Below, piece by piece: positions 1 through 6,409 of a stretch of DNA of 17,092 nt (positions within the stretch are counted from its first letter, which is position 1; every line of letters starts with the position of its first letter). The translations under genes were made by a program, and so were the position numbers. The notes under the pieces are model-generated. The model had not been told where the DNA came from, did no database searches, and worked only from the letters and a program-made list of their open reading frames with translations. Source of the DNA: REEB95 sp963762425 (GTDB taxonomy: Bacteria > Pseudomonadota > Alphaproteobacteria > ATCC43930 > CGMCC-115725); NCBI GenBank assembly GCA_963762425.1, contig CAVXKY010000022.1, forward strand, positions 1-17,092. The letters are read 5' to 3'.

Positions 1-759
1 GCGGCCGCGCCGGCTTTGGCGCAGACGCCGCCCGCCTCGGCGGGGCCGGCCGATCCCAAGCTGATCGAGGATCTGGTCGCGGCCAACCGCATCCTGGCGC
101 AGCAGGGTGTGCTCGATGGCTGGGGCCATGTCAGCGTGCGCCACGACAAGGACCCGAACCGCTTTCTGTTGTCGCGCGCGCTGGCGCCGGAGCTGGTGAC
201 GGCCGACGACATCATGGAATACGACCTCGACTCAAACCCGGTCGACCAGCGCGGCCGCAACATGTATTCCGAACGCTTCATCCACGGCGAAATCTACAAG
301 GCGCGGCCCGATGTGATGGCCGTGGTTCACACCCATGCGCCGGCGCTCATCCCCTTCGGGGTCGTGAACGTTCCGCTGAAACCGGTCTATCACCGCGCCG
401 CTTTTCTCGCGGGCGGCGTGCCGATATTCGATATCCAGCAATCCGCCGGCATGACCGACATGCTGATCCGCAACAACGATCTGGGCGCGGCGCTGGCCAA
501 GACGCTGGGCAAGCACGACGCCGCCTTGATGCGCGGCCACGGCGCGGTGATCGTGGCGCCTTCGCTGCCCATGGTGGTGAGCCGCAGCATCTTCATCTGT
601 CTCGACGCCAATGCCCAGGCCGAGGCCATGCAACTCGCCCATGGCGGGACGATCAAATATCTCGACCCCGAGGAGGCGCGACTCATCAACGCGCGCGAGG
701 GCTATGGACTGCAACGCGCCTGGGAGGCGTGGAAGAAGAAGGCGATGAACCGGCAATAG
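1..759 (+). CDS. Class II aldolase/adducin-family protein, apparently exported (5' end outside window)
   Basis: The reading frame is open from the first base, so the start lies upstream. The first residues read AAAPALA followed by QTPP, which looks like the end of a signal peptide with an ALA cleavage site; a TTG at 16 is in frame but would cut this signal. The rest is a class II aldolase/adducin fold, known for zinc-dependent retro-aldol or decarboxylation chemistry on sugar phosphates. Counting from base 1, visible motifs are GWGHVSVR near residue 40, the SERFIHGE stretch with a likely active-site Glu at about 91, the zinc-ligand pair HTH at about 110-112, and RGHGAV with a third His at about 180. 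All expected metal ligands are present, so it is probably active. The substrate is unknown. The family is normally cytosolic, so export would be unusual. The stop is TAG at 757-759. Confidence 0.85.
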   Translation, partial: AAAPALAQTPPASAGPADPKLIEDLVAANRILAQQGVLDGWGHVSVRHDKDPNRFLLSRALAPELVTADDIMEYDLDSNPVDQRGRNMYSERFIHGEIYKARPDVMAVVHTHAPALIPFGVVNVPLKPVYHRAAFLAGGVPIFDIQQSAGMTDMLIRNNDLGAALAKTLGKHDAALMRGHGAVIVAPSLPMVVSRSIFICLDANAQAEAMQLAHGGTIKYLDPEEARLINAREGYGLQRAWEAWKKKAMNRQ

Positions 760-772
760 GCTGCCGCGCCGG

Positions 773-800
773 TTGATTTATGCGGCCATTGCTTTATGAG
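773..800 (+). promoter_or_regulatory. Likely sigma-70 promoter of tRNA-Glu
   Basis: TTGATT at 773-778 and TATGAG at 795-800 are separated by 16 bp, each matching four of six consensus bases. The following stretch TGAGCGCGCG is a GC-rich discriminator, as is common at stringently controlled stable-RNA promoters. Transcription would begin near 807, leaving a leader of about 20 nt before the tRNA. This is a pattern match only. Confidence 0.45.
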
Positions 801-826
801 TGAGCGCGCGTAGCGAGCGGCCCAAC

Positions 827-902
827 GTCCCCATCGTCTAGAGGCCCAGGACATCGCCCTTTCACGGCGGTAACGCGGGTTCGAATCCCGCTGGGGACGC
901 CA
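827..902 (+). tRNA. tRNA-Glu (anticodon TTC)
   Basis: The 76-nt sequence folds as a tRNA. The acceptor stem GTCCCCA (827-833) pairs perfectly with TGGGGAC (892-898), followed by an encoded GCCA end. The anticodon loop CTTTCAC (859-865) carries TTC at 861-863, the T-arm has the GGGTTCGAATCCC core, and the whole closely matches bacterial tRNA-Glu. It lies between the aldolase and the PAS gene, with no T-run terminator visible after it and no sign of an integrated element at its 3' end. Confidence 0.97.
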
Positions 903-978
903 GCGCCATCCCAATTGCGCCGCCGTTTACAACCCGCAATCTCCGGATGCATGATCCACGTCGGGGGGAAGGACCGCG

Positions 979-1470
979 ATGGCCGAACCCTTTGCCGGTA
1001 CGATTGTGGCGGGCTCCGAGCTGCCGCCCTGCGACGCCCGGATCGCCGAGCTGTACCGCTATTGGCTCTCGATCCGCCCGAAACCCGGTCTGTTGCCCGG
1101 ACGCAAGCAATTCAGCCCCGCCGCCATCCCGCGCCTGTTGCGCTGGATTTGGCTGGTCGATGTCCAGCGCGATCCCTTGCGCTTCAAGTACCGCCTGGTC
1201 GGCACCGAGCATGTTGAGGCGGCCAAGTTCGACCCGACCGGCCGTTGGTACGACGAGGTCCATCCGCGTTTCGCGTTATCCTCGGCCTATCCGCAATTCA
1301 CCGCCGTGGCCGAAACCGCCGCCATCGCCTTCTATCGCGGACCGCCGGTCTATGTGATCGACGCCAAGTTCAAGATCATCGAACGGCTCATCCTGCCCAT
1401 GGCGACCGATGGCCGGAATATCGACATGCTGCTCGGCATCACCGTGCTCGATCCGGAAGCGCGCCAATAA
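979..1470 (+). CDS. PAS_5-type PAS domain protein
   Basis: A 163-residue protein. The core 'FSPAAIPRLLRWIWLVDV' (residues 45-62), then FKYRLVGT and FDPTGRWYDEV, match my recollection of the PAS_5 family, a stand-alone PAS-like sensor domain common in alphaproteobacteria, especially Rhodospirillales. No kinase, GGDEF or DNA-binding domain is attached and there is no signal peptide or membrane segment, so it is a soluble single-domain protein. Its ligand and partner are unknown. The ATG at 979 is preceded by GGGGAAGGA, a good ribosome site. A longer overlapping frame starting at 947 is in another phase and is not coding. It is probably monocistronic, lying between the tRNA and the DUF883 gene. 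Confidence 0.8.
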   Translation: MAEPFAGTIVAGSELPPCDARIAELYRYWLSIRPKPGLLPGRKQFSPAAIPRLLRWIWLVDVQRDPLRFKYRLVGTEHVEAAKFDPTGRWYDEVHPRFALSSAYPQFTAVAETAAIAFYRGPPVYVIDAKFKIIERLILPMATDGRNIDMLLGITVLDPEARQ

Positions 1471-1570
1471 TCAAGTAAACCGGCGGTAAGTAGAAGCCCT
1501 GAGGCCACACTGCCGACACAATGTGGTATTATTATTGCTGCGAAATCCATTCTTTAAGGAGTTAACGATC

Positions 1571-1897
1571 ATGAGCGACACCAGCATCAGCAGGGGCAAG
1601 GCCAATGGCGGCAAGCCCGATCTCACGGCCATCCGCGACGATCTCGACGCCCTCAAAACCGATCTCGGCGCGCTTTTGAAGTACGCCAAGAACGGAGCGG
1701 TCGACGACGTGAGCGACGAAGCCAAGCGGCTTTACGGCAAACTTTCGGCTCAAAGCGGAGAGCTTTACGGCAAGCTCTCGGCTCAAAGCGGAGAAACTCT
1801 CGAGACCGTTACCCGCCAGATCGAAGAGAATCCGCTGGCGAGCCTGCTGATCGCCTTCGGCGTCGGCTTCATCTTCGCCCGCATCCTGTCGCGCTAA
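1571..1897 (+). CDS. DUF883 family (YqjD/ElaB-like) membrane-anchored protein
   Basis: A 108-residue protein. ATG 1571 is chosen because AAGGAG sits at 1556-1561, nine bases upstream; an earlier in-frame GTG at 1523 has no such site and would add a hydrophobic leader. The layout matches YqjD/ElaB proteins: a charged helical N-terminal part (residues 18-75), then ENPLASLLIAFGVGFIFARILSR-like tail with a glycine-rich single membrane helix (about 86-106) ending in Arg. E. coli relatives are inner-membrane proteins that bind stationary-phase ribosomes; that role here is inference. Residues 54-75 are two copies of the 11-mer LYGKLSAQSGE, a hendecad typical of extended coiled coils. It is followed after five bases by a YqjE-like gene, as in the E. 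coli yqjDE order. Confidence 0.82.
   Translation: MSDTSISRGKANGGKPDLTAIRDDLDALKTDLGALLKYAKNGAVDDVSDEAKRLYGKLSAQSGELYGKLSAQSGETLETVTRQIEENPLASLLIAFGVGFIFARILSR
1730..1795 (+). repeat. 33-bp tandem duplication inside the DUF883 gene
   Basis: Copies at 1730-1762 and 1763-1795 differ at only three positions, all silent, so both encode LYGKLSAQSGE. The unit is 11 codons, which keeps the frame and extends the predicted coiled coil by one hendecad. Confidence 0.9.
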
Positions 1898-1902
1898 GCC
1901 CC

Positions 1903-2316
1903 GTGGCGGGGAAGGGGGCAGCCAGTCTGCTGTTGACGCTGACGCAGGCGCTCAGCTACGGACGCATTTTCGAGCGTTGGAAAAAGAAGGCCCGGCTGGT
2001 TTCGGTCGCCGCCTGTCTGGCGGCTATTGCCTTGGTCGCCGGGCTCGCGGCGCTCGGTTGCGCCGTAGCGGCGTTGTGGATTTATCTCATTCCCTATGCC
2101 GGACCGGTCGGAGCACCAGTGATCGTCGCCGGCATTTTGCTGGCACTGTGCGTGATCCTGTCGGCGGCATCCTATTTCACCGCGCGGCGCAAACCAAACG
2201 TTGCGGGCGCGGATTTCGCCACCGCGATCCAGCCGCTGATCGATGCCGTTCTGGCCGGCTTCACGCTGGGAAGCAGAACCAGGAAATCCCGGCCGCCGCC
2301 CAAGGATAAAAAATAG
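1903..2316 (+). CDS. Phage holin superfamily III / YqjE-like two-helix membrane protein
   Basis: A 137-residue protein starting at GTG 1903, five bases after the DUF883 stop, so translation is probably coupled; no clear ribosome site precedes it. A basic segment FERWKKKAR (23-31) leads into two membrane helices (about 33-62 and 68-92) separated by the short turn IPYAGP, then a basic cytoplasmic tail rich in Lys, Arg and Pro. This two-helix pattern and its position behind a DUF883 gene match YqjE proteins (Phage_holin_3_6 / DUF1469-like). Despite the family name there is no evidence for a lytic role. The family assignment rests on topology and context more than on residue identity. Confidence 0.65.
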   Translation: MAGKGAASLLLTLTQALSYGRIFERWKKKARLVSVAACLAAIALVAGLAALGCAVAALWIYLIPYAGPVGAPVIVAGILLALCVILSAASYFTARRKPNVAGADFATAIQPLIDAVLAGFTLGSRTRKSRPPPKDKK

Positions 2317-2332
2317 TTCCTCTGGCATTGGC

Positions 2333-2350
2333 GGCGCGGCCCCCCGCGCC
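2333..2350 (+). terminator. Possible terminator after the DUF883/YqjE pair
   Basis: GGCGCGG (2333-2339) pairs perfectly with CCGCGCC (2344-2350) around a CCCC loop and is followed by TTTC. The seven-pair GC stem is strong but the T-run is short. It lies 16 bases after the stop at 2316. Confidence 0.45.
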
Positions 2351-2400
2351 TTTCAATCAATTCATGTTCGGGCGCCGCCAAATCGCCGCAATATTTTGCA

Positions 2401-2410
2401 GGATTAATCC
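2401..2410. promoter_or_regulatory. 10-bp palindrome upstream of a membrane-protein gene
   Basis: GGATTAATCC is a perfect palindrome 35 bases before the likely ATG at 2446, in a locally AT-richer stretch that also holds GCAA-TATT-TTGC (around 2389-2400). It could be an operator, but a 10-bp palindrome can occur by chance. Confidence 0.25.
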
Positions 2411-2445
2411 CCGGAATGCGGAACAACGGCACATGGGAGGACGCC

Positions 2446-2865
2446 ATGCATGGTCCTATGACGCATCACGCTCACATCATCCGCTCGACCAACCGGCTGG
2501 TTTCGGAAACGCTGCATCCTTATGTTTACGCCGCCATCGTCGGGCTGGCGCTGTTGCTGGTGCTGTCGGCCTGGGGCTTTTCCGGCAACGCGACCGGCCT
2601 GGCCTTGACGGTGGTCAGCCTGTTTGTCCTGGTCGCGGTAGGCATTCCCGCCATTCTGTGGCGCATCTGGCGCAATCACCACGCGCGCGGCATAAAACAT
2701 CCGGCCCGCTTCGCCGATTGGGCCGAAGGCCAATTCGTCATCTGGCAGGGCCATCTCAAGGGCAAGGAAGCGGCGGTGCTGGTCTTGTTGCCGGTCGCGG
2801 CGGTGGCTTGCGGGATGACCATTTTCGTCGTGATCGCGCATTTTACTGCCGCCGTGGCAGGCTAG
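2446..2865 (+). CDS. Hypothetical inner-membrane protein with three membrane helices
   Basis: I do not recognise the family. ATG 2446 is chosen because GGGAGGA (2435-2441) precedes it by four bases; an in-frame ATG at 2416 lacks a ribosome site. The 139-residue product begins with a His-rich stretch (MHGPMTHHAHII), then has membrane helices at about 26-45, 51-72 and 109-133. Between helices 2 and 3 is a basic, aromatic loop of about 35 residues (from RIWRNHHARG to WQGHLKGKE) that is probably cytoplasmic by the positive-inside rule. No catalytic motif is visible. It is separated from the YqjE-like gene by a hairpin and ends before a shared terminator, so it is probably a single-gene unit. Confidence 0.65.
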   Translation: MHGPMTHHAHIIRSTNRLVSETLHPYVYAAIVGLALLLVLSAWGFSGNATGLALTVVSLFVLVAVGIPAILWRIWRNHHARGIKHPARFADWAEGQFVIWQGHLKGKEAAVLVLLPVAAVACGMTIFVVIAHFTAAVAG

Positions 2866-2885
2866 TTCATAACCCAGAATGAAAA

Positions 2886-2919
2886 CCTCGCCCCGCCCGG
2901 GGGATCGGGCGGGGCGAGG
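2886..2919 (-). terminator. Strong hairpin terminator between convergent genes
   Basis: A 13-bp perfect stem (2886-2898 with 2907-2919) encloses an 8-nt loop. Read on the minus strand it is followed by TTTTC, so it fits a Rho-independent terminator for the gene ending at 2940. On the plus strand the stem is the same but no T-run follows, so it may only partly stop the gene ending at 2865. Confidence 0.85.
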
Positions 2920-2939
2920 GCCGTCCTCTGTCATCCTGT

Positions 2940-3248
2940 TTATCGGATGTGGATCGGGAGGACGACGTTCACGCCGGGGACGGGGAAAACCGCGGCCGGC
3001 GGAGCACAGGCGTAGCCATAGGGATAGCCGTAATAAGGGCCGTAGGCGCAACCCGGCGTCACCGCGACAACGGGCCCGCCCCACCAGCCATGTCCGCGCC
3101 ATCTCTGGTGGTAGCCGCCGTGGCCACGATGCCAGTCGGCGGCCAGCGCCGGCGCGGCCACAACTCCAGCCGAGGTTACGGCCAGCGCCGCGGCCAAGGC
3201 GAGATTGCGCAACTTGCGCGTGAAAGCGTTGGTTTGGGTCTTGGTCAT
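2940..3248 (-). CDS. Small exported His/Gly/Tyr/Trp-rich protein
   Basis: A 102-residue protein. The ATG at 3248 is preceded on its strand by AAAGGAGA, a good ribosome site; an upstream in-frame ATG at 3296 would add 16 residues and bury the signal peptide. Residues 1-36 form a typical signal peptide: a Lys/Arg N-part, an Ala/Leu/Val core and the ALA cleavage site before ADWH. The mature 66 residues are low complexity: HRGHGGYHQRWRGHGWWGG, then a PYYGYPYGYACAPP stretch with two Cys (67 and 81), then a hydrophobic PVPGVNVVLPIHIR end. Such proteins are common in the alphaproteobacterial envelope and have no assigned function; metal binding by the His residues is possible but unproven. It is monocistronic, with its own terminator and a palindrome-rich upstream region. 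Confidence 0.75.
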   Translation of the reverse strand: MTKTQTNAFTRKLRNLALAAALAVTSAGVVAAPALAADWHRGHGGYHQRWRGHGWWGGPVVAVTPGCAYGPYYGYPYGYACAPPAAVFPVPGVNVVLPIHIR

Positions 3249-3278
3249 GATGGCTCTCCTTTTCTCGAGCCTGTCCCG

Positions 3279-3294
3279 GTCCCATGACTGGGAC
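3279..3294. promoter_or_regulatory. Inverted repeat in the leader of the small exported protein gene
   Basis: GTCCCA (3279-3284) and TGGGAC (3289-3294) are perfect inverted copies around TGAC, 31-46 bases upstream of the ATG at 3248. It may be an operator or a leader hairpin. Confidence 0.35.
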
Positions 3295-3306
3295 ATCCGA
3301 TAATTG

Positions 3307-3320
3307 ATAAGCTAGCTTAT
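3307..3320. promoter_or_regulatory. 14-bp perfect palindrome in the divergent gap
   Basis: ATAAGCTAGCTTAT is its own reverse complement and lies in an AT-rich patch (3296-3330) within GC-rich DNA, between divergent genes at 3248 and 3474. Position and symmetry suggest an operator overlapping the minus-strand promoter. No convincing -35/-10 pair could be fixed. Confidence 0.4.
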
Positions 3321-3331
3321 GAATTGCCATC

Positions 3332-3343
3332 CCCGGCGCCGGG
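3332..3343. repeat. 12-bp GC palindrome
   Basis: CCCGGCGCCGGG is a perfect palindrome just beyond the AT-rich patch, followed by ATTACAAAAAG. It may be part of the divergent control region or a chance GC palindrome. The remaining sequence to 3473 shows no gene. Confidence 0.3.
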
Positions 3344-3473
3344 ATTACAAAAAGCTCATCCCAGACAAGATTCTGCCTTGATTGGAGCGCTTTCCGCCCG
3401 GGCCGCTGTTCTGCCATAGTCGCCGCCCCGAAGAACGGCCCGGGCATGGCGCCCGGCCGAGGCGGGGCGGGGG

Positions 3474-4328
3474 ATGGCGGTGGACTTGATCGAGACCTAT
3501 CGCGGCGACGTCGAGGCCTGGGAATGCGACGTCTTCGAGCACATGAACGTCGCCTTTTATGGCGAGCGCTTCGGCGACGCGGCGGCAAGCCTGCTCCACG
3601 GCCTTGCCCCCGGCAGCGCTTGGCGCACGGTCAGCCTGTTCACCCGCTTTATCAAGGAGCTGCGCGCTGGAGATTCGATCTCCATCCGCAGCGCCGTGAT
3701 CGGAACAGGCGAAGGGGCCAAGGGCGAGAAACAGGTGCGCCTCGGCCACGAACTGCTGGCGAGCGACGGCGCCGTCACCACCCAGGCCGAGCATGCGCTG
3801 GCGCCGCGCGACTTCACCATGCGCCGCGGATTGAAATCGAAGCTCGAAGCGGCGGTCGCGCCGTGGCGGGCCGATGCCTTCGCCGCGATATCGCTGCCCG
3901 CATCGCATGGCGCGGCATCCACCATGCGCGACCGCGTCAAAAGCTGGGAGCTGGATGAGCGCGGCCAGCTATCGATTTTCGGCCATATCCGGCGCTGCTC
4001 GACCGCCTCGTCGCATCTGCTGGTGGCGCTGGGCATGACCGGCGACTACATCCACAACGAGAAGCGCGGCTTTGCGACTTTCGAGTCACGGTTGGCATTG
4101 TCGGCATGGCAGCCGGGGGCGGGGATGGAGATCGCCGGCCGCAGCTTCCTGCTCGAGATCGGAAAATCCTCATTGAAGATGGTGCATGATCTGGTCGCGG
4201 TGAAGGACGGCGAGCGCATCGCGCGCTGTTTTCAAGCCGGCGTCCATTTCGATCTGGAGAAACGCCGCTCGGCCGTCATTCCCGACGAACTCCGCGCCAA
4301 GGCGGCGGCGCTGGTGATCGCCCGATGA
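3474..4328 (+). CDS. Double-hotdog thioesterase-like protein
   Basis: A 284-residue protein with no signal peptide. The first half (about 8-112) looks like a hotdog domain: the segment around CDVFEHMNVAFYGERFGDAA (residues 18-37) resembles the HMN...Y...F helix start of 4HBT-type thioesterases. A second similar domain (about 156-262) has the matching FGHIRRCSTASSHLL segment (169-183) and a final strand IARCFQAGVHFD. Two fused hotdog domains act as a single active pseudo-dimer in acyl-ACP and acyl-CoA thioesterases; the acyl substrate here is unknown. The usual catalytic acid is not certain in either half. The ATG at 3474 has only a G-rich upstream stretch. Its TGA overlaps the next ATG by four bases (4325-4328), so it is coupled to the lytic transglycosylase gene. 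Confidence 0.72.
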   Translation: MAVDLIETYRGDVEAWECDVFEHMNVAFYGERFGDAAASLLHGLAPGSAWRTVSLFTRFIKELRAGDSISIRSAVIGTGEGAKGEKQVRLGHELLASDGAVTTQAEHALAPRDFTMRRGLKSKLEAAVAPWRADAFAAISLPASHGAASTMRDRVKSWELDERGQLSIFGHIRRCSTASSHLLVALGMTGDYIHNEKRGFATFESRLALSAWQPGAGMEIAGRSFLLEIGKSSLKMVHDLVAVKDGERIARCFQAGVHFDLEKRRSAVIPDELRAKAAALVIAR

Positions 4329-5371
4329 CGCCGCGCACGTCTCTCTTGACCATTGCGGTGATGGCCGGGCTGACCGCCTTGCCCGCCTGCGCGCAACAAC
4401 AGCCGCAGCAGCAGGATCAGAGCCAACAGCAGGCGCCGGCGCAACAGCCGGCACCCGACGCCGCTCTGCCCGACGCCGCGGGCTTCCCCGCCTTCATCCA
4501 GGATTTCCGCCAAGACGCGCTGGCCCAGGGTATCTCAGCATCCACGCTCGACCGCACCCTGACCACGGCCAAATTCCTGCCGCATGTCATCGAGCTCGAC
4601 CGCCGCCAGCCCGAGCTCACGCTCAGCTTCCAGGACTATATCGATCTGGTGGTGACGCCGGCGCGGATCGACGCCGGCCGCGCCAAGCTGGCCGAGAACA
4701 AGTCCTTGCTCGATCAGGTATCCAAGCGCTACGGCGTGCAGCCCCAATACATCGTCGCGCTGTGGGGCCTCGAGACCAATTTCGGCCGCACCACCGGCGG
4801 TTATCCGGTGATCTCGGCGCTGGCGACGCTGGCCTATGAAGGACGGCGCGCCGCTTTTTTCCGCAAGGAGCTGATCAACGCCCTGATCATGGTCGACCAG
4901 CGGCACGTCGATCCGCGCAGCATGACCGGCTCCTGGGCCGGCGCCATGGGCGAGAGCCAGTTCATGCCATCGAGCTTTTTGGCTTACGCGGTGAGTTGGA
5001 AGGGCGGAGCATCGCCCGACATCTGGCATAAGCGCGAAGACGTGTTCGCCTCGATCGCCAATTACCTGGCGCGGGCCGGCTGGCATGGCGATCAGGGCTG
5101 GGGCGTGGCGGTCACGCTGCCGCCGAATTTCGATCCCTCGCTGGTCGGGCTGAGCCAGAAAAAGCCGCTCAACGATTGGGCCGCGATGGGCGTGATGCAG
5201 TCGAGCGGGGCGGCGCTGCCCGACATGGCCATCAGCGCCGCGCTGATCCAGCCGGCGGGCGCCGACGGTCCGGCCTTCCTGGTCTACGACGATTACCGCG
5301 CCATCCTGAAATGGAACAACTCGAGCTTCTTCGCCGTGGCCGTGGGGTATCTTGCGGACGGCATCGATTGA
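4325..5371 (+). CDS. MltB-family lytic murein transglycosylase
   Basis: A 348-residue protein that cleaves the MurNAc-GlcNAc bond of peptidoglycan, forming 1,6-anhydro ends. The signal peptide ends LPAC, with Cys22 as a plausible lipidation site, so it may be an outer-membrane lipoprotein; cleavage nearby by signal peptidase I is the alternative. Residues 24-43 are Gln/Pro-rich linker. The SLT_2 domain (about 52-345) has the catalytic Glu150 in ALWGLETNFG, then GAMGESQFMPSSF (206-218) and the NYLARAGW stretch (246-253). There is no C-terminal peptidoglycan-binding domain, unlike longer alphaproteobacterial forms. It overlaps the hotdog gene by ATGA and is followed within 51 bases by rlpA. Confidence 0.93.
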   Translation: MTPRTSLLTIAVMAGLTALPACAQQQPQQQDQSQQQAPAQQPAPDAALPDAAGFPAFIQDFRQDALAQGISASTLDRTLTTAKFLPHVIELDRRQPELTLSFQDYIDLVVTPARIDAGRAKLAENKSLLDQVSKRYGVQPQYIVALWGLETNFGRTTGGYPVISALATLAYEGRRAAFFRKELINALIMVDQRHVDPRSMTGSWAGAMGESQFMPSSFLAYAVSWKGGASPDIWHKREDVFASIANYLARAGWHGDQGWGVAVTLPPNFDPSLVGLSQKKPLNDWAAMGVMQSSGAALPDMAISAALIQPAGADGPAFLVYDDYRAILKWNNSSFFAVAVGYLADGID

Positions 5372-5421
5372 CACTACAGTCGCTCGACAATCCGCCCTTG
5401 GCCGCGATTCCAACCCAGACG

Positions 5422-6354
5422 ATGTTTCACCGTTTTACTCCCGTCCTCGGCTTCGTTGCCCTGGCCTTGGCGTTGGCCGGCTGCTCGGGGAATCCGGAAA
5501 CCGGTCCCGCGCCCAACGCCCAGGGCTATTACAAGATCGGCAATCCGTACCAGATCGACGGCGCCTGGTATTACCCGGCGATCGATTGGAACTACGACGA
5601 GACCGGCATCGCCTCGTGGTACGGCGAGCCCTTCCACGGCAAATACACCGCCAATGGCGAACTCTACGACATGAACGCGGTGACCGGGGCCCACCGCACC
5701 CTGCCGATGCCCAGCATCGTGCAGGTGACCAATCTGGACAACGGCCGCACCATCCAGCTGCGCGTCAACGACCGCGGCCCGTACGCGCGCGGGCGGATCC
5801 TCGACGTGTCCCGCCGCGCGGCGCAGTTGCTGGGGTTCGAGAACATCGGCACCGCCAAGGTGCGGGTGCAGGTCCTGGTGCAGGAGAGCATGCAGGCCCA
5901 AAGCCTGGCGCAAGGCAATGGCGGGACCGAAATGGCCGCGGCGCCGCTCGTGGCCCTGCCGGTGACCAAGGTGAGCGCGGAAACGCTCGCGCCCCCGCCG
6001 CAAGACACCACCGCCGCCAATCCGCCGCTCTCCGATAACTCCCGCCCGGCGCAGCCGCTTACGCTCGCCCCGCCGGCCAACGCCGCGGCGCCGGACAACA
6101 CGGTCAAGATCGTGCCGGTAACAACGACGCACATCTATGTCCAGGCCGGGGCCTTCGGCCGGGCCGACAACGCCGCGCGGCTCAAAGAACGGCTCAACGG
6201 CATCGGCAACGTCCAAGTGATCGGCGTCAAGGTCAACGGCGCCGAGGTCTATCGCGTGCGGCTTGGCCCGGTCGACAATGTTAACGATGCCGACAGTTTG
6301 TTGAACAAGGTCATCAATAGCGGCGTGAGCCAGGCCAAGATCGTGGTCGATTGA
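5422..6354 (+). CDS. rlpA: RlpA: septal ring lytic transglycosylase/lipoprotein (DPBB + SPOR)
   Basis: A 310-residue protein starting at ATG 5422; upstream in-frame starts lie inside mltB and would bury the signal. It has a lipoprotein signal with lipobox LAGC (Cys21). The double-psi beta-barrel (about 60-155) holds GIASWYGEPFHGKYTANGE and VNDRGPYARGRILDVS, with the conserved Asp117 and Asp128. A Pro/Ala/Thr-rich linker (about 156-232) leads to a C-terminal SPOR domain (about 236-308), which binds denuded glycan at the division septum. RlpA in Pseudomonas cleaves such glycans; in other bacteria activity is less clear. With mltB upstream and dacA downstream it forms a wall-remodelling block. 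No strong ribosome site is visible. Confidence 0.95.
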   Translation: MFHRFTPVLGFVALALALAGCSGNPETGPAPNAQGYYKIGNPYQIDGAWYYPAIDWNYDETGIASWYGEPFHGKYTANGELYDMNAVTGAHRTLPMPSIVQVTNLDNGRTIQLRVNDRGPYARGRILDVSRRAAQLLGFENIGTAKVRVQVLVQESMQAQSLAQGNGGTEMAAAPLVALPVTKVSAETLAPPPQDTTAANPPLSDNSRPAQPLTLAPPANAAAPDNTVKIVPVTTTHIYVQAGAFGRADNAARLKERLNGIGNVQVIGVKVNGAEVYRVRLGPVDNVNDADSLLNKVINSGVSQAKIVVD

Positions 6355-6409
6355 GGCGGGGGCTTGGCCTATCATCCCGCCATTCCCGAACCCAAGAGCA
6401 AGAAAGAAT

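Noticed and set aside
827..978. tRNA-Glu 3' end as an integration site.
   Set aside because: No integrase and no repeat of the tRNA end within the window.
1903..2316. Phage remnant suggested by the holin-like protein.
   Set aside because: No endolysin, spanin or structural gene is nearby, and the YqjE-like context explains it.
2404..3588. A 394-codon minus-strand open frame across the three-helix protein and the small exported gene.
   Set aside because: It runs through a strong terminator and the palindromic gap, overlaps better-supported genes with good ribosome sites, and is arginine/proline-rich low-complexity sequence.
5368..5373. Perfect TTGACA between mltB and rlpA, considered as an rlpA promoter -35.
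   Set aside because: The bases 15-19 bp downstream (around TCCGCC) do not resemble a -10.
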